DNA from: an uncultured Saprospiraceae bacterium
GTDB taxonomy: Bacteria > Bacteroidota > Bacteroidia > Chitinophagales > Saprospiraceae
Length of the DNA: 64,000 bases
Reading direction: 5' to 3'
Assembly (NCBI GenBank): GCA_937928575.1
Contig: CALFWW010000067.1
Coordinates: 1-64,000 of the forward strand
Of the stretch, positions 62,101 to 64,000 are shown one piece after another. Both the position numbers and the translations under genes were made by a program. The notes beneath the pieces were generated by a model. The model saw only the letters and a program-made list of their open reading frames with translations. It made no database searches and was not told where the DNA came from. The number at the start of each line of letters is the position of its first letter. Position 1 is the stretch's first letter.

Positions 62101-62823
62101 AATATCTGTCCTGATGAATCGGGTGATGAAATTGAATTTACAATCGATCCGACCACCTTCTGTGTAGACTACGAAGCCTTTACAGTAGGAACCGATTCAG
62201 CGTGTATTGTACTTTGTGATGATGCCGGAATCTGTGATACGACTTACTTAGTTGTTACCTCAGAAATGATGGATGGTATCCCACCAATTGCTACGGACGA
62301 TGATACGATCACAGTAATCAATACACCAGTAACATTGAATCCATTGGCAAATGATACCATTAATGGTAACTTGACAAACATCGAAATTCTATTCGATCCA
62401 ATGCATGGTACAGTGGTGATTAATACATTTGACAATACATTTACATATACACCGTTCAGCGATATTTGTGAAGAAACGGATAGTTTCACTTATGTGATTA
62501 CCAACGAATTCAACTTATCAGATACCGCAACGGTTTACATTGATATTATCTGTGAAACAATTACCATCTTCAGTGGTTTCTCACCAAACGGTGATGGGGT
62601 CAATGATGGATTCCAGATACTAGGAGTAGAAAACTTCCCAGACAATCAGTTGTGCATCTTCAATAGATGGGGTAACCAAGTCCACCTGAAAAAAGGATAC
62701 AGTAATGATGATCCTTGGTACGGAACATGGGATGGAAAAGATCTACCAGACGGAACTTACTTCTACGTATTTGATGATGGTGCCGGTAAACAATATTCCG
62801 GTTACGTCCAGATACAGCGATAG
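32137..62823 (+). CDS. Giant multi-repeat T9SS surface protein (10,228 residues)
   Basis: One uninterrupted frame encodes a roughly 1-MDa exported protein. A long signal peptide ends near residue 67 (LIMTVLSAFSQNASAQ). The N-terminal region (68-1033) has Cys-rich modules, a Pro7 run and HYR-like domains. Residues 1034-4018 are 19 DUF11-type domains. Residues 4019-4139 are an SdrD-B-like domain (IGNFAFKDCDKDGIQSPGED). Residues 4140-6213 are 26 HYR-like domains. Residues 6214-9593 are PKD/SprB-like modules, mostly seven copies of a 400-residue super-repeat. The C-terminus has Ig-like repeats, a cadherin-like domain (PPIATDDDTITVINTPVTL) and, from about 10,143, a CHU_C/type B sorting domain (FSGFSPNGDGVND). 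No catalytic domain is visible. A cell-surface adhesin or filament is the likely role. Confidence 0.95.
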   Translation: MKILNLYIQKLLSTINKVWESDPNSLTRIAVYSSYKNCDGSSKPSRLWYKLLIMTVLSAFSQNASAQCATSGESCITGLIPPSINGCCLNANLPTNSCIEELEWMWATFDPNIGLTQAPGTNGFNNDPASLSYCPTSSTNYRLCFRNAGCMNIVETTDVYFDINTCSGNPPPPPPPTPQNFSFSGLTPCCGRNPSSVTDCTDGRVFEILLGTRKFTSTNSEWLECTDGTARYGGVLTDGIDNIAVNLTFSGYTTTPPLDSPKMSICSGANSAGYGYYTTLTGTIQSAIHGTFDVTRMGEAIQIGNDAPQIDLGFGASAWLTITGGDGHYYTGELNLLLPETCNNSIQTMQFFTVDPACDASAFTPGDITSNQTNCGGYDPGVFGSSPDASGCNGGNIIYQWQEKVDPSGSWIDIAGATSSTYNPPFISSSVWYRRGAMCDPCGTWEYSSTRDVHIQENYTSGGTIGADECICSGDDPAPINNISLPSGETITWPGFENEKWQSRPQGGTWSDIPGWVNDDATEGGTIPMSYDPGPISQSTEYRRCVRSYDCSTWICSNIVLKEVDNQNPTFNNLPPATITVECDNIPTPPNVTASDNCDNTVVPQFSQFFPTGSAPTGGGGQDPCFCIGDVVSPTLSGCCLNGTIPQLMCGTGEIEYIWARNETATGGGLQFIGSYSTSPAGLSYCPTSSGLYRLCYRTVGCFEVVETYDVNFDLPTCSATGQGVTRVGNFVDGGGAPSTGAFQNYTFTNTWTATDDCGNTATFTQDVNVIDSTDPTLSCSPDDVTLDCESDSYNQTTLNAWNAANISKLEGCSNDNCGQVSVTSNYNFSNVNFACSNGVTTVTYTITDDVNNSITRTATITTRDITAPIISTQASPLTVECDGNGNTTQIQDWLNSNGGAAANDLCGNVSWSNNYSSLSDLCCATGTSNVTFTAVDDCGNTSTSQAVLTIEDTTSPTSACQGLRVQLDADGVVDITGDMFDNGTTDICCAQNELNFVSTQTTFTEADLGTTAVTTTISDDCGNSSLCIANVVVEKFDLALQKQMATGEDTRVYPGENVTFTITVYNQGTLRASNVTIVDYIPSGLQLADTDWTLAGSQATYQFPASIEPGASTQVDITFLVTQNTQGPITNEAEILSATAPTGWTADDIDSTADSNQTNDAGGVVNSGTDDTIGNENGDEDDADPEDIVVEIYDLAIRKTLNNTLTQQPIVQGRTVVFDIEVFNQGTVDAQNIQVTDYLPAGLTLSDPNWTIAGGLATYNTFINLASGTSQTIPISFTVDAGYSGGSQNAAEISNYQDDLGATPTDIDSNADQNNGNDTVTNDEINNGSGDEDDQDIEDIVVERFDIALIKTINNSLTANPIVQGRTVVFDITVVNQGSIDATGITLVDYVPAGLTLSDPNWTMSGGNATYNNPISLAVGANTIIQIAFTVDAGIGGATIVNRAEVSDARDEFGASVLDIDSTPDGNAGNDPGGVVNTADDDNASEDGKNGGDEDDADPEDIFVETFDLALRKTLNTSATQQPILSGRAVVFDIEVFNQGTLDASDVQITDYLPAGLTLNDSNWTQSGSTATYNTGVNIPAGGSQIISIEFIVDASYSGGSQNAAEISAASDEFGVPAIDIDSSQDSNNGNDTLVDDEIAGAGGDEDDQDIADIIVERFDIALIKTINNSLTYSPLFAGRDITFDLTVVNQGSVDATQIVLSDYIPAGLILNDSDWTQSGNIATLNTPFNLATGTNQIVQITFTVDVGYGGQTLINRAEVSDARDEFGVVADDVDSTPDSDPSNDPGGVVNTADDDNASEDGKNGGDEDDADPEDVFIETFDLALRKTLSSTTQQPILTGRTVTFDIEIFNQGTVDATQIQITDYLPTGLTLADAAWSLSGTTATYNTPLSIASGNSQTIQISFVVDDGYEGGSQNAAEITSAADENGNPAGDEDSTPDGLIGNDTLVDDVIDGAGGDEDDQDIADILVERFDIALIKTINPSTVTPILQNRDVIFDITVVNQGSVDATGIVISDYIPTGFTLNDPNWSVTGGVATYNTPINLAVGGQEIIMITLTVDAGIGSQTLINVAEVSDARDEFGAPATDIDSTPDTNPSNDPGGVVNTADDDNASEDGKNGGDEDDADPEDVFVESFDLALRKTLNTSLTQQPILSGRTVVFDIEVFNQGTVNATGIELTEYLPAGLTLTDANWTQSGATATYNSLLSLGAGTSQTIQVEFTVDASYSGCSQNAVEISNAADENGVPADDIDSTNDNNNGNDTVVNDEIEGVGGDEDDQDIEDIIVERFDIALIKTINPSTDNILLTGRSVIFDITVVNQGSIDATGIVLSDYVPAGLILNDANWTQTGGTATYNTPINLAVGAQQIVQIAFTVDAGFGGQTLINVAEVSDARDEFGAPADDVDSTPDTDPSNDPGGVVNTADDDNASEDGKNGGDEDDADPEDVVIDIFDLAIRKTLSPTTQQPILTGRTVTFDIEVFNQGTVDATQIELTDYLPTGLTLSDPAWTQNGATATYNSPLSVAVGASTTVQIDFVVDDGYSGGSQNAVEISGASDSDGVPAIDDDSTLDDLLGNDTLVDDIIDNTGGDEDDQDIADIIVERFDIALIKTINPSTVTPILQNRDVIFDITVVNQGSVDATGIVISDYIPAGFTLNDPNWSVTGGVATYNTPINLAVGGQEIIMITLTVDAGIGNQTLINVAEVSEADDEFGAPATDIDSTPDTDPSNDPGGVVNTADDDNASEDGKNGGDEDDADPEDVFVESFDLALRKTLNTSLTQQPILSGRTVVFDIEVFNQGTVNATGIELTEYLPAGLTLTDANWTQTGATATYNSLLSLGVGQSQTIQVEFTVDASYSGGSQNAVEISDAADENGVPADDIDSTNDNNNGNDTVVNDEIDGVGGDEDDQDIEDIIVERFDIALIKTVNPSTPSILLTGRDVIFDITVVNQGSVDATGVVISDYIPAGLLLNDANWSQTGSTATYNTPINLPVGAQQIVQISFTVDAGFGGQTLINVAEVSDARDEFGAPADDVDSTPDTDPSNDPGGVVNTTDDDNAGEDGKNGGDEDDADPEDVTIDIFDLALRKTLSATTQQPILTGRTVIFDIEIFNQGTVDATQVEITDYLPTGLTLADPNWTLNGATATYNTPVSVAVGGSQTIQIEFTVDDGYSGGSQNAAEITAAADPDGVPAIDDDSTLDDLLGNDTLVDDEIDGAGGDEDDQDIADIIVERFDIALIKTVNNSLTVTPILQGRDVVFDITVVNQGSVDATGIVISDYIPAGFTLNDPNWTVAGGVATYNTPLNLAVGENQIIMITLTVDAGIGSQTLVNVAEVSDANDEFGAPATDIDSTPDSDPSNDPGGVVNTSDDDNAGEDGKNGGDEDDADPEDVFVETFDLAIRKTLNTSLTQMPILNGRTVVFDVEVFNQGTVNATQIDITDFLPSGLTLADAGWTQSGATATYNTPLSIGVGQSQIIQIAFTVDDGYSGGSQNAVEISDAADENGVPADDIDSTDDSLNGNDTIVDDVIDGSGGDEDDQDIADIIVERFDIALVKTVNPSLTANPILVGRTVTFDLTVVNQGSVDATGIQVTDYVPTGLTLSDPNWTMVGGLATYNSPLNLAVGENQIIQIAFTVDQGQGGNTIINEAEVSDALDEFGASADDIDSTPDQDQNNDPGGVVNTTDDDNASEDGTAGGDEDDADPEDIVVEEFDLALSKKLAAGEDNRVYTGEDITFTIEVTNQGTVDATNINISDYIPNGLSLNDANWSQAGSIASTTLNTTLAPGASTSVDITFTVTQATAGDIVNRAEISEASDISGIPTLDDDSTPDNVLGNDTGGTVNDPNQDDVITDDGTIDEDDEDPEDITVEVFDLAIRKTLPATQYDPVFAGETVTFNIEVFNQGTVPASNVVITDYIPTGLQLQDAQWTASGANATRTIAGPIAPGASVNLTIEFLVTQETATTLVNSVEIASGNDDLGDSPQDIDSTPDTIDGNDTGGTVNDPTQDDIITDDGTIDEDDQDPEDIEVQEYVEIGNFAFKDCDKDGIQSPGEDGLEGVPVVLNGTDIRGNSVNKTATTDANGEYLFDLLIPGDYTLTFGFPTTPQGLAYSPQDAGGDDTTDSDVNASGVTTTYTLVSGDSNMTVDVGYMDIEPPVLAGVPANTTVECDAIPTPPVIYTDIVASDNCDTNVEIVLEETSTQGIGDACTQHTYTITRVWTASDDCGNSVSQTQVIEVEDTTAPVLAGVPADLTVECDAVPTPANPTASDNCDPAPVVSYQENQIPGTCADSYSIERTWTATDACGNTSSQMQVITVQDVTAPVLAGVPTDVTVECDAVPAPANPTATDNCDTDVDVSLEESRIDGPCPENYTLVRRWTATDNCGNTSVATQSVIVQDTQVPVIAGVPADVTAECDNVPTAAVAGVDVTATDNCDTDVELTLTEERIEGACIDSYTLNRIYIATDNCGNQSSQTQTIVVQDTTDPVFAGVPTDVTVECDAVPAPANPTATDNCDTNVDIAYEESRIDGPCPENYTLVRRWTATDNCGNATVATQSVIVQDTQVPVIAGLPADTTVECDAVPTAAVPGVEVTATDNCDTAVEVTLTEERIDGSCPDSYTLNRIYIATDNCGNQSSQTQTIVVQDTTDPIFAGVPTDVTVECDAVPEAANPTATDNCDTNVDIAFNEARIDGPCPENYTLVRTWTATDNCGNAAIATQSVIVQDTQVPVIAGMPADVTVECDVVPTAAVPGVDVTATDNCDTDVEVTLTEERIDGPCVDSYTLNRIYFATDNCGNQTSSTQVVTVQDTTEPILAGVPTDVTVECDAIPAPANPTATDNCDTNVDITFVETQLPGVCADSYTIQRTWTATDNCGNDGIETQIITVQDTTNPVLAGVPTDVTVECDNIPAPDSPTATDNCDTNVDIAYNENQIPGSCADSYTIERTWTATDNCGNEDVQTQVITVQDTTNPVLAGVPSDVTVECDAIPTASSPTATDNCDTNVDITFAENQIPGSCADSYTIERTWTATDNCGNEDVQTQVITVQDTTNPILAGVPSDITVECDAIPAASSPTATDNCDTDVDIAFNETQIPGSCADSYVIERTWTATDNCGNEDVQTQVITVQDTTNPILAGVPSDVTVECDAIPAASSPTATDNCDTDVDIAFNETQIPGSCADSYTIERTWTATDNCGNEDVQTQVITVQDTTDPELVGIPADVTVECDAIPAAAVPTATDNCDTDVDITFAEIQLPGSCPDSYIIERTWTATDNCGNDGIATQRITVEDTTNPILAGVPADVTAECDAIPAAANPTATDNCDTDVDISFNETQIPGSCEDNYTIQRTWTATDNCGNQDVQTQNITIQDTTNPVLAGVPADVTVECDAIPSVVNPTATDNCDTNVDVTIAETQIPGSCADSYTIERTWTATDNCGNQDIQTQTITVIDTMAPTFAGVPADVTVECDNIPPVTSPTATDNCDTNVDIAFNETQLPGSCADNYTIQRTWTATDNCGNETVATQLVSVEDTTAPTLVGVPADSNVECDNIPAAASPTATDNCDTDVDITFAETQLPGSCADSYTIVRTWTATDNCGNTSQEVQNLTVNDTTSPTLVGVPANETVECDAIPAPATPTGTDNCDTDVEVSLNEEQVPGSCADSYSIRRTWTATDNCGNTSQQTQVISVEDTTAPTIAGVPADVNAECDNIPAAASPTATDNCDTNVDLTFNETQTPGSCANEYTIQRTWTATDNCGNSTQETQTITVSDSTAPVLAGVPADVNAECNNIPTPASPTATDNCDTNVQVTFNETQIPGSCANEYTIQRTWTATDACGNVSQETQTISVSDTTAPVIVGVPADTNADCSAVPAPASPTATDNCDLQVQVVFAEDQVPGACEDSYTLQRTWTATDACGNVTQETQVINVDDTTAPTLIGVAPDVTVDCNSIPPVTDPTASDNCDQNVEITFTETDMNDNGCAGNSIQRTWTAIDNCGNTSALSQIITIADNDNPVFVNAPADVTTECGEVPDVATPTATDNCDQDVQITFAEQMISGACAEDYVLTRTWTATDDCGNTTEHVQRITVQDTTSPVIIVTPTDLTVECDNIPEPGQPTVTDNCDTQVDINYAEVVVPGNCEYAFTLQRTWTAVDNCGNTGVATQTIVVTDTGIPVISDVPADTTIDLDAGQTVPVASNPTVIDNCDNEVAIVLDENQVPAGCGYILTRTWTATDDCGNSAEASQVITVIDELSVVINGNEDICPDQGLTLSAVADALGDMTYTWTAASGTFDNPTGSTVVYSNSTPGTYQVTVNASNGADCNGDATISVTVLPRPAITANISSPVCVGETITITSDGGVGYAWTGPNGYVSNLQNPVITDATMLMEGTYTLVITDVNGCTNTMDVELDIVPGISVDYTSDNETCDELGFANIGTSGGTGNYVFDWADLPGTDDPEDRLSIPEGIYYVTVTDVVGGCQGELTVTIGKECEECLAQSGSMTVSNDVLCLENGDATLSANLNGDMILPDGFSTIYLLTDLATGTVIQTSNSPSFTVSTVGEYAINVLVFDPEVYNASQIVTGSSSINSVYALLIEGGGNICGDIDLIGAPIRVSDIDAEIVSTSNENCNDGDGVASLAPVTLSFNWSDGGTGSTRSDLSDGTYTVIVENEDGCSMELTVVIEEDPCVEECVTPELTNIAIEDTGCNSSTGSATISFVQNPETFTYQWDPNVGTSTPNGNGRSNLPAGSYSVTATYPGVADCSETYNFVIGTIGGPSIDPNDIVITPATCDGEDGSVTLPNTGYTYAWSVDNTMSASRTDLAAGTYQIAIIDMTNPTCPAMIDVTIPATDCECANPEVLNIVKIEGTCGNDDGSATIEMVGGAGNFTYMWTPAVGSPNFSGNARTGLPTGTYTVVISDNADPSCSTTETFVIGTTDGPTAEVVSTTGSDCGVNNGAATLSPASLTYSWSDGGNGASRSNLPGGAYQVTVSDGSACTDILDLVIEEINTLVANATINTQPTCGSANGAATIAVSGGSGNYSYNWSNNANLASLANLASGTYTVTVIDNGVGNCSTEVTFSLIDDVAPATVEFANNPVTVSCVGSVDGEVEFTVVTTALFAIPFTSTIVDGNGNAYNNGSLPVGMYCVVIFDNNGCAAGEGCFEVVEPTLIDLDVSVLNTTCNEGGSIELGATGGTPGYTYDWADLPGTNDPSSRAFLETGSYSLTVTDANGCVAVANNLMIQDGCTGCTEPEVLNIVKIEGSCGANNGSATIEMVGNNSDYTYTWSPVAGTAVSGNSRVNLPAGTYNVTITNATDPSCTTTTNFVLGTTDGPEATISSSSGSECGMSNGKAVLMPDNYSYTWSNGASGNAVDGLAPGNYTVTVSDGSVCSDIIEVIIEEINNLEATASIDIQPNCGQSDGAASIITTGGSGNFSYAWNDGGTGSSRSNLASGTYTVTVSDNNSGSCSTMMTFTLADNVPAATVNITNANSQVSVSCVGSTDGNVEYNVTTSAGFATPYSETIVDANGNTFANGNLSMGAYCIVITDANGCVAGEGCFEVIEPTLIDLDVSVFNTTCNEGGTIELVASGGNGGYTYDWSDLPGTNDPEDRTGLQPATYNITVTDVNGCIAVANNLVIADGCTECAEPEVVNIVKIEGACGQADGSVTIEMAGNNSDYSYNWSPAVGNLNSVGNARTNLPAGSYTVTISQGACSVVETFVLGTTDGPEGEITSTNGANCGSANGAATLSPATYTYTWNDGQSGASRSDLASGTYQVTVSDGSDCIDVLEVIVEQINTLETTATVNTAPTCGQSDGAVSINTTGGSGNYNIAWSDGGTGASRSSLSAGTYTVTVADNNALGCEATTTFTLIDYVDGATIVIANANNEVNVSCVGSSDGTVNYTIDTAAGFAMPYSESIRDANGTIYTNGNLAIGSYCIVVMDANGCYAGENCFEVIEPTLIDLDVALFNKTCDAAGSIELVTSGGNGGYTYDWSDLPGANDPEDRSGLDAGTYNITVTDANGCIAVANGLTINDDCSTPPTECDEPEVLNVVKIEGTCGNNDGSITIEMVGGTGNYSYTWTPAAGSPNLGGNARTGLPSDTYTVVITDNSDATCSITTTIVLGTTDGPEATIVSTGAANCGASNGVADLSPASYTYTWSDGQSGASRTNLAAAIYQVTVSDGSACTDLLEVVIDQNNTLEAAPTINTMPNCGQNDGAVTISAIGGTGNYNITWSDGGSGVSRSSLGAGTYMVTVTDNGAAGCEATTTFTLIDNVPGATIAIANAPNNEVSVSCVGSSDGNVNYTITTDAGFATPYSETIRDASGTIYTNGNLPMGSYCIVVLDANGCYAGENCFEVIEPTLIDLDVALFNKDCNVMGSIEIVTTGGNGGYTYDWSDLSGTNDPEDRSGLQAGTYNLTVTDVNGCVAVANDLTIIDTCTEPVDCVEPEVLNIVKIEGACGENNGSATIEMVMGAGNYIYSWSPAAGNANAVGNSRTQLPAGTYSVSITSMIDASCSTTTTVVLGTTNGPDVTIFSNTPASCATANGTTILQPATLTYAWSDGGAGDTRTDLAVGTYGVTATDASGCIDVVEVVIEESNTLIAEAVINTLPECGQSNGVVTMNVAGGSTNYSYAWSDGGTGQQRDNLGAGSYMVTVTDVDGNMCNTTVTFVLIDNVAGATVTINEFSNQFEVSCIGAADATADFTVTEETGFAGPASVSIVDASGITYTNGNLGMGNYCVVVMDANGCYAGEACFEVIEPALIDLDVSLFDQTCNDLGAIELITTGGNPPYTYDWSDLTGANDPEDRTGLSAGLYSLIVTDANGCTAEANNLPINDDCEVVVTCDNVEILNVVKIEGTCGNNDGSATVEMVGDNAQYTYTWTPAIGNSNGLGNGRTGLSAGTYTVDVALASDQSCTASTTFVLGTTDGPEVTIASMTPSSCSTPNGSAQLEPATLTYTWSDGGSGATRADLVGNYQVTATDATGCIDVLEVMIEAQNDLVADAVIQTQPDCGSANGIVNITANGGSSNYSYAWSDGGTGVTRNNLASGTYMVTVTDVDGNMCNTELTFTLVDNVPGATVNIANTIGTGPAGNPAIMVSCVGSTDGTVQFTIDTDPNFVLPQSVEIVDATGAIYTNGTLGTGSYCIIVKDGNGCLAGEGCFDVIEPELIDLDVALFNQTCNDLGSIMIVTNGGTAPYTYDWTDLTGANDPEDRTGLQAGTYSLKVTDANGCIAEANNLNIIDECNNPIDCEEPEVLNIVKIEGECAASNGSATVEMVGNNTDYTYTWMPSAGVPNALGNTRSNLPEGTYTVVIADNNNSTCTTTETFVLGTTNGPDVTIVSTTPSSCASANGTAQLAPADLTYSWNDFVSGASRTDLVTGTYQVTATDATGCSDVIEVVIDEQNDLVAEAAIQTQPDCGIANGVVNILTTGGSSNYTYEWSDNGTGVSRSDLASGVYMITITDNAGNNCQTEITFTLTDNVPGANIMISNNPIMTSCVGATDATVQFTIATDPGFVDPQSVEIVDANGTIYNNGTLGAGNYCVIVKDGNGCLAGESCFDVIEPVLIDLDVALFNQTCDNLGSIMIVTNGGTAPYTYDWADLPGTDDPEDRTGLQAGTYSLTVTDANGCVASANDLPVIDECNLDCDYYSGPATIMAPDCNSPAQLCMELDYTNFNNYVVTDNGVLYTDPLIGCDFDTLLSYTYFTIPNQGASGPYTVDNWTVNGTDFNGAFNTVDELVALMNQWDPTGNWTLNTTTFQIEGGNFTNQYGIMSVTQTATNAFAGLEINIQPIPQGLGIDLPIGIHEVIVTDQTTGCIDTIDVEVICPPPGGTNIIDTLITIFDTDTLCFDLVGGGAIVDINNLCPQSSDGNATISLIPGTSCIQYSGDLLGTDTFCIEVCDAIGTCDTTTLIVNVVPFINIFNQEIIVGGVDTMCVDTTIFQGNIISIENDCPDESGESAIFTLIPGTACYEVTAISEGIDSACIIVCDDLGFCDTTILIANIIMPTPETVYDTIPNGTGPYTFCPDQTQLIGTPVSIVNICPDESGDEIEFTIDPTTFCVDYEAFTVGTDSACIVLCDDAGICDTTYLVVTSEMMDGIPPIATDDDTITVINTPVTLNPLANDTINGNLTNIEILFDPMHGTVVINTFDNTFTYTPFSDICEETDSFTYVITNEFNLSDTATVYIDIICETITIFSGFSPNGDGVNDGFQILGVENFPDNQLCIFNRWGNQVHLKKGYSNDDPWYGTWDGKDLPDGTYFYVFDDGAGKQYSGYVQIQR
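32338..32640 (+). repeat. Cys-rich N-terminal module, copy 1
   Basis: Protein module with the pattern GCCLN-x4-P ... C ... YCPTSS-x2-YRLC-R-x2-GC-x3-VET-x-DV-x-FD ... C. A second copy lies at about 33998-34310. Copy 1 directly follows the signal peptide and is followed by a seven-proline run. Domain identity unknown. Confidence 0.75.
33998..34310 (+). repeat. Cys-rich module copy 2, nested in an HYR-like domain
   Basis: It has the same cysteine and YCPTSS/YRLC/VVET pattern as copy 1. The flanks are the two halves of one HYR-like domain: TVECDNIPTPPNVTASDNCD before it and NTWTATDDCGNTATFTQDV after it. It thus appears inserted into a loop, bordered by Gly/Ser-rich linkers. Confidence 0.75.
35236..44190 (+). 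repeat. Array of 19 DUF11-type domains in alternating pairs
   Basis: Each unit is about 157 residues: FDLALRKTL or FDIALIKT opening, VVFDIEVFNQGTVDATxI, DYLPAGLTL, then an acidic linker. Units alternate between a type ending GGDEDDQDIADIIVE and a type ending GKNGGDEDDADPEDVFVE. The ERFDIAL units start at 36166, 37108, 38047, 38986, 39922, 40861, 41797 and 42739, a dimer period of 936-942 bases. The first and last units are the most divergent. Confidence 0.92.
38047..41796 (+). repeat. Recent four-domain duplication inside the DUF11 array
   Basis: Units 7-10 (38047-39921) and 11-14 (39922-41796) match in order and in diagnostic segments (STVTPILQNRDV, SLTQQPILSGRTV, ILLTGR, TTQQPILTGRTV). Their DNA is nearly identical over long stretches, for example 38090-38300 against 39965-40175. 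This is a higher-order unit of about 1.87 kb. Confidence 0.8.
44554..50778 (+). repeat. Array of 26 HYR-like Ig-fold domains
   Basis: Units of 79-83 residues follow the pattern VLAGVPADVTVECDAIP, PTATDNCD, PGSCADSYTI, RTWTATDNCGN, TQxITVQDTT. Most units have four cysteines. Units 3-8 alternate as dimers (RIDGPCPENY and TLNRIYIATDNCGN types). Units 10-13 are nearly identical in DNA, with an exact 237-base period from 46984 through 47221 to 47458. The last units (23-26) are diverged. Confidence 0.92.
52573..60914 (+). repeat. Seven copies of a 1.2-kb SprB/PKD-like super-repeat
   Basis: Copies begin at the PEVLNIVKIEG motif at 52573, 53755, 54940, 56131, 57331, 58528 and 59743 (period 1182-1215 bases). 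Each holds five modules marked in order by NIVKIEG, TTDGPEATI, TQPTCG, VSCVGS-DG and PTLIDLDVALFN. A diverged partial copy precedes them (about 52070-52560). Confidence 0.9.
62563..62820 (+). other. CHU_C / T9SS type B C-terminal sorting domain
   Basis: The last 86 or so residues carry FSGFSPNGDGVNDGFQI, IFNRWGNQVH, WYGTWDGKDLPDGTYFYVF and YSGYVQIQR, the signature of gliding-motility-associated C-terminal domains. These direct type IX secretion, usually followed by surface attachment. Confidence 0.93.
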
Positions 62824-62899
62824 GAATACTAATGCAAATTTAGATTACAATTTGCATAATAAGGCCACTAAAACGCCTTACATACTTTGAGAGAAAATT

Positions 62900-62932
62900 G
62901 GAGTAGTACTTAACAGTGCTACTCCTTTTTTT
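62900..62932 (+). terminator. Strong terminator after giant gene
   Basis: GGAGTAGTAC (62900-62909) pairs with GTGCTACTCC (62916-62925; one G-T pair) around a 6-base loop, followed by T7. It lies about 80 bases after the stop codon. Confidence 0.9.
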
Positions 62933-63075
62933 AGGCGCGGTGGTTTAGGTGAAAAAATATTCTCATAGATATAATTTAAAAACCCTATCGTAAAAATGGA
63001 TTTTTTTACTGAATCTTTACATGCCCAAGATAGTTATGGAAGTCAGAGGGATTAGTTGAAAATCCTAATTTATCG

Positions 63076-64000
63076 ATGATTGAGGTTTGCCCTTCGGAGT
63101 CCGGTTCACATGAATATACGCTAACCATATCATATGATAATGGAAATGCTACGATTAAGCACATTAAAGTGATAGTGAAAAAAAATGGATTATCTCTAAA
63201 ATTGAATGCTTCGTCATCTTATTTATGTGCTAGCGGAGATCCGGTAAAAATTAACGCAATAGCTTCAAACGATGGAGAAATTGTAGGCTTTGATTATTTA
63301 TGGTCAAATGGCAGTACAGAAGAAGCTATTTTGGTAAGTGAACCAGGTATTTATAGTGTTACAGTTACAGCAAATAAATGTGAGATAGTAGAATCTATTG
63401 AAATCAAAGAACCAGAAATAAATATTTATCCTACTGATTTGACTAAATGTGGCGATGAACCACTGCCGATTACAGTCATTTCAGACATTGAAATTTCGAA
63501 TGTAGATTGGCCTGAAGGTATAGAGGCCGGTTTTTGGTTTGTCTATAAATGTTGATGAACCTGGAAACTATAAATGTTTAATTGAAACAAATACAGGCTG
63601 CTCTAGCGAAGAAATTATAACAATTGGAGATGCAGAAAATCCTGATGATATTTTGTCCTTTTTTAGAGAAAAAGGATTTTATGAGCTACCCTTGGACGGA
63701 ATTGATGTTGAACTGCGTGAGTCCAGAAGAATCCTTCCTGATGACGATCCAGTGCTTTGTGAATTAGATATGGATGTATCTGCAGAAACTCCTATTATCA
63801 ATGACAGTGGCGTAGAGAATATTCTACTACGAGATGAATCGCCCATAAACCTCGTAGAAATTATCAAATCAAATCTTACTTACTTTGCGGATGAATATGG
63901 TTTTCGAACAGAAACTGGAAAACAAGATGCCTTTGCTTACATAACAGACAATGAGAACGTTTGCTTTTGTGAAGATTATTTAAAAGAAGTTGAGGCTAAG
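63076..64000 (+). pseudogene. Frameshifted SprB/Ig-like repeat gene, runs off window
   Basis: The first frame (63076-63555) encodes Ig/SprB-like sequence (DYLWSNGSTEEAILVSEPGIY). It then stops abruptly after GFWFVYKC. Removing one T from the T5 run at 63531-63535 turns this into AGFGLSINVDEPGNYKC and joins the downstream frame, which stays open to base 64000 with a different domain (DDILSFFREKGFYELPLDGI). The 5' end is also unclear: the frame extends upstream of 63076 without a good start and a short frame ending SLHAQDSYGSQRD precedes it. It may be a sequencing error, a real pseudogene or a slippery site. Confidence 0.6.

Noticed and set aside
32137-62823. CRISPR array or satellite DNA as explanation for the periodic repeats
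   Set aside because: The periods are multiples of three, the frame is kept over 30 kb and the units encode known Ig-type domains. There are no short repeat-spacer units.
32137-62823. Polyketide or non-ribosomal peptide synthase as identity of the giant ORF
   Set aside because: There are no catalytic or carrier motifs. Composition and tail are those of a secreted repeat protein.

Overview
The window looks like a chromosome segment of a Bacteroidota bacterium, most likely of the Saprospiria type. The DNA is AT-rich. Several secreted proteins end in type IX secretion (T9SS) sorting domains: 'PNP' type A tails, and a 'SPNGDGVND' gliding-motility-type (CHU_C, type B) tail. A few promoters fit the Bacteroidota TTTG / TAnnTTTG pattern. 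SprB-like, HYR-like and DUF11 repeats are abundant. Class and family placement is inference from gene content only.

Bases 1-18877 hold an aerobic phenylacetate catabolon on the + strand: paaE, a TetR regulator, paaABCD, (a minus-strand serine protease), paaG, paaH, a secreted Kelch protein, paaI, paaJ, a YccA/Bax-inhibitor membrane protein, paaY, paaZ and a paaF-like hydratase, then a transglutaminase-like gene and a fused 2-oxoacid dehydrogenase E1. Together these would epoxidise phenylacetyl-CoA (PaaABCE, with PaaD for metal-centre maturation), isomerise it to oxepin-CoA (PaaG), open and oxidise the ring (PaaZ), and beta-oxidise the product (PaaF, PaaH, PaaJ) to acetyl-CoA and succinyl-CoA. 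PaaI and PaaY would act as rescue thioesterases. The ligase gene paaK is not in the window. Spacers in this region carry many small palindromes with 3-nt loops and one 190-bp MITE-like palindrome.

Bases 18944-22697 are minus-strand genes: a secreted alpha/beta hydrolase, two short-chain dehydrogenases and a small ORF. They sit around a 174-bp tandem repeat whose sequence also occurs at the very start of the window. Bases 23064-24592 are an MlaE/MlaF-type lipid ABC transporter pair. They are followed by a small secreted protein, a tRNA-Leu(GAG), a 1270-residue T9SS protein (seven propeller-like and nine SprB-like repeats, minus strand) and a secreted CE7-type acetylxylan esterase.

Bases 32137-62823 are a single uninterrupted gene for a 10,228-residue (about 1 MDa) surface protein. 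In order it has a long signal peptide; a Cys-rich module that recurs nested inside an HYR-like domain; 19 DUF11 domains in alternating pairs; one SdrD-B-like domain; 26 HYR-like domains; a PKD/SprB-like region with seven copies of a 1.2-kb super-repeat; Ig-like domains; and a CHU_C sorting domain. A strong terminator follows. The window ends in another SprB-like gene that appears frameshifted in a T5 run.
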